Assembly (NCBI RefSeq): GCF_001556045.1
Contig: NZ_LSIC01000028.1
Location: 1 to 54,522 of the forward strand
Reading direction: 5' to 3'
Source: Bradyrhizobium sp. CCH5-F6
Lineage (GTDB): Bacteria; Pseudomonadota; Alphaproteobacteria; Rhizobiales; Xanthobacteraceae
Length of the DNA stretch: 54,522 nucleotides
Shown here: positions 52,526-54,522 of the stretch, in pieces
How the letters are laid out: each line of letters opens with the position of its first letter
Position numbering within the stretch: the stretch's first letter is position 1
Made by a program: the position numbers and the translations under genes
The notes under the pieces: model-generated
What the model was told of the DNA's origin: nothing
The model's database searches: none
The model's input: the letters and a program-made list of their open reading frames with translations, nothing else

Positions 52526-53403
52526 GCCGTCGCCTCCGCGAGCATGGCGTCGAGCCGCGGTGAGATGAAATGCAGGTCCTCCTCGTCCTTCAGCGCAACG
52601 CCGATGGAGCGCTTGAATGCATCCGGCCAGCGGGCGCCGCCCTTGTGCAGCAGCGTCGCGGCCTCGGCCCAGTCGACGGCCTCGGCGATGCCGGGCGCCT
52701 TGCTCAACGGCTCACGTCGCAATTTCTCGACGGCTGCGACGACTGCGCGGGCCGTGGCCTCCGCAACGCTGGAAGCACGCATCATGATGATCCGTGCCTC
52801 GCGCTCCGCGGTCGGATAGTCGATCCAGTGATAGACGCAGCGGCGGCGCAAGGCTTCGTGCAGGTCACGCGTCCGGTTCGATGTCAACACCACCACGGGC
52901 CGTTCGGCGGCGCGCACCGTGCCGCGCTCGGGAATGGAGATCTGGAAATCGGACAGGAATTCGAGCAGGAAGGCTTCGAACTCCTGGTCCGCGCGGTCGA
53001 TTTCGTCGATCAGGAGCACGGTGGAATCGGGCGCGCGTAGCACCGCCAGCATCGGCCGTTCGATCAGGAATGCCTCGCCATAGATGTCGATGCTCTCGTC
53101 GCCGGCCTGGCGGATGGCGAGCATCTGGCGCGGGTAGTTCCACTCGTAGAGCGCCGCAGAGGCGTCGATGCCCTCGTAGCATTGCAGGCGGATGAGGCGG
53201 CGGCCGAGCACGGCGGCGATCGCCTTGGCGGCCTCTGTCTTGCCGACACCGGGCGCGCCTTCTAGCAGCAGCGGCTTGCCGAGGGCAAGGCCGAGATAGG
53301 CCGCGGTCGCGAGTCCTTCGTCGGCGAGGTAATAGGCCGCGCGCAGCGCCTTCTCCAGCGCCTCCGGGCTGTCGATACCGACGATGTTGCTGCGAACCGC
53401 CAC
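52522..53403 (-). CDS. MoxR-family AAA+ ATPase, CoxD-like
   Basis: A 293-residue AAA+ ATPase with Walker A GAPGVGKT at 49-56, Walker B VLLIDEID at 129-136 and sensor region VVLTSNRTRDLHEALRRRC. CoxD of the CO dehydrogenase system belongs to this family and is needed for sulfuration or assembly of the molybdenum site. The GTG start at 53403 has AGAGGA six bases upstream; the open frame above it overlaps the molybdenum-hydroxylase gene and is not coding. It lies 10 bases after that gene's stop. Confidence 0.92.
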   Translation of the reverse strand: MAVRSNIVGIDSPEALEKALRAAYYLADEGLATAAYLGLALGKPLLLEGAPGVGKTEAAKAIAAVLGRRLIRLQCYEGIDASAALYEWNYPRQMLAIRQAGDESIDIYGEAFLIERPMLAVLRAPDSTVLLIDEIDRADQEFEAFLLEFLSDFQISIPERGTVRAAERPVVVLTSNRTRDLHEALRRRCVYHWIDYPTAEREARIIMMRASSVAEATARAVVAAVEKLRREPLSKAPGIAEAVDWAEAATLLHKGGARWPDAFKRSIGVALKDEEDLHFISPRLDAMLAEATA

Positions 53404-53413
53404 GGCCGATCCT

Positions 53414-54436
53414 CTAGCGCCGCGCCTGCGGCCGTGCGCCGCCTTGCGCCTTGATCGCGCGCAGCACCTTCTCGGGTGTGATCGGCAGATCGTCGATGCG
53501 CACGCCGACCGCATTGAAGATCGCATTCGCAACGGCCGGCAGAACCGGGTTGGCGCACATCTCGCCGGGCCCCTTGGCCCCGAACGGCCCGTCGGGAGCA
53601 GGGCGTTCCAGAACCGCGATGTCGTGCGGGCAGATGTCACCCGGGCCGGGCATGAGATATTCGACGAAGTCGCGGGGGCCGTGAGCCGGGTCCGGGTAAT
53701 ACGGTTCCGGGGTTTCGTAGAGCGCGTGACTGACACCCATCCAGGCGCCGCCGACGAGCTGCTGCTCGACGAGCCGCGGGTTGAGCGCGCGGCCGAGCTC
53801 ATAGGCGGAGTCCATCCGCACCATCGCGACCTCGCCGGTTTCGTCATCCACCTCGACCTCGGCGACGAGGCAGGCATGCGCATAACAGGTTGCCGGCGAC
53901 ATCTCGCCGGTTTCCGGATCGACGTTGGAGAGCGGGACCAGGAAGATGCCGCGGCCGGAGATGGTCTTGCCCTGCTTGAACTGTGCGGCGATCGCGACGT
54001 CCTTGGTCGAGATCGAGCGATGCGGCGCGCCCTTGACGTGAATGTTGCCGCGCCCGTCGGTTTCGAGATCGGCGGCGTTGACTTCCAGCTCCTCGGCCGC
54101 GGCCTCCATCATCACGCCGCGCGCCTCGCGGGCAGCGGCCATCACCGCGTTGCCGACGCGGTGTGTGCCGCGCGAGGCGAACGAGCCCATGCAATGCGGG
54201 CCGGTGTCGGAATCCGCCGTGTCGACATAGACGTCCTCGACGGGCACGCCGAGCGTCTCGGCGCAGATCTGCCGCGTCACCGATTTCATGCCCTGGCCGA
54301 GATCGATCGATGACAGCGCCACCGTGAACTTGCCGCTGGGGTTGGAGTGAACCAGCGCCTGGCTCGGATCGCCGCCGAGATTCATGCCGATGGGATAGTT
54401 GATCGACGCCATGCCGCGTCCGCGATGCCGGGTCAT
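53414..54436 (-). CDS. C-terminal half of a molybdenum hydroxylase (xanthine dehydrogenase family) large subunit
   Basis: A 340-residue protein that matches only the second half of a Mo-binding large subunit (normally about 750-800 residues). It has SSIDLGQGMKSVTRQICAE for the first cofactor loop, FASRGTHRVGNAV, and G283...E292 in GPFGAKGPGE, the position of the base that activates the substrate water. The ATG at 54436 has AAGGAG eight bases upstream, so this looks like a separately translated half. The 86 bases left of the window edge stay open in frame but do not resemble the family. The N-terminal half is expected just outside the window. Split large subunits are known, for example in nicotinate dehydrogenase of Eubacterium barkeri. 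CoxD- and CoxE-like genes follow directly. Confidence 0.85.
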   Translation of the reverse strand: MTRHRGRGMASINYPIGMNLGGDPSQALVHSNPSGKFTVALSSIDLGQGMKSVTRQICAETLGVPVEDVYVDTADSDTGPHCMGSFASRGTHRVGNAVMAAAREARGVMMEAAAEELEVNAADLETDGRGNIHVKGAPHRSISTKDVAIAAQFKQGKTISGRGIFLVPLSNVDPETGEMSPATCYAHACLVAEVEVDDETGEVAMVRMDSAYELGRALNPRLVEQQLVGGAWMGVSHALYETPEPYYPDPAHGPRDFVEYLMPGPGDICPHDIAVLERPAPDGPFGAKGPGEMCANPVLPAVANAIFNAVGVRIDDLPITPEKVLRAIKAQGGARPQARR

Positions 54437-54522
54437 GTCAACGTCTCCTTGTCCCGAACACGGACGAGAACCGGGTGGCGCCGTGGGACGGCGCGGCCGG
54501 GCGCGGCGGGGGAGGTGAGGGC

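Noticed and set aside
53414..54436. Molybdenum hydroxylase fragment considered as a pseudogene remnant
   Set aside because: It has its own AAGGAG and ATG, no internal stop, intact cofactor loops and the active-site Glu, and closely spaced CoxD/CoxE partners; a split functional subunit fits better, although the window edge prevents proof.

Overview
The window looks like chromosomal DNA of a Bradyrhizobium-type alphaproteobacterium. The grounds are high GC, high-GC codon use in every gene, a formate dehydrogenase locus arranged as in rhizobia, a typical 40-residue membrane ORF, and GC-rich stem-loop repeats of the kind scattered through Bradyrhizobium intergenic regions. This assignment is inferred from gene content and no search was run. 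I see no rRNA, tRNA, CRISPR array, transposase or prophage gene.

Left part (1-11.9 kb): after a CelD/FemAB-like acetyltransferase on the minus strand comes a short-chain amide operon on the plus strand: amiC-like sensor, amiR-like ANTAR antiterminator, urea/amide-type ABC importer (five genes), formamidase, a two-domain nitrilase-family protein and an SDR oxidoreductase. A rho-independent terminator overlapped by a competing hairpin sits in the amiC leader, as expected for AmiR control. The first permease has an apparent internal in-frame deletion, and the second nitrilase domain has lost its catalytic cysteine.

12-25.9 kb: small exported proteins, a WD40-cytochrome c fusion, then a formate dehydrogenase locus. 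It has a divergent polyferredoxin-like protein, five translationally coupled accessory genes (a lipoate/biotin-ligase-like protein and four DUF proteins), an HTH-TorD fusion, the FdhX-type Tat peptide and the FDH alpha, beta and gamma subunits. The two divergent genes both seem to begin with CTG behind a perfect GGAGG.

26-32.3 kb: a NiCoT nickel/cobalt permease behind a textbook NikR operator (GTATGA-N16-TCATAC), then glycogen/trehalose genes (glgX, a DUF3606 protein, treZ).

32.4-54.5 kb: a catabolic island for amides, cyclic ureides and possibly heterocycles. It contains two amidases, an MFS transporter, a hydroxyisourate-hydrolase-like protein, a polyamine-type ABC importer, a GntR regulator with a racemase-like gene, a NitT/TauT-type ABC importer with an arylmalonate-decarboxylase/maleate-isomerase-like protein and a hydantoinase. 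A long minus-strand operon then encodes half of a molybdenum hydroxylase large subunit, CoxD-like MoxR ATPase, CoxE-like VWA protein, amidohydrolase, metallo-beta-lactamase-fold lactonase, an SMP-30/isochorismatase fusion and an azoreductase. Several of these enzymes lack a residue that is catalytic in their family, which is the most unusual theme of the window.
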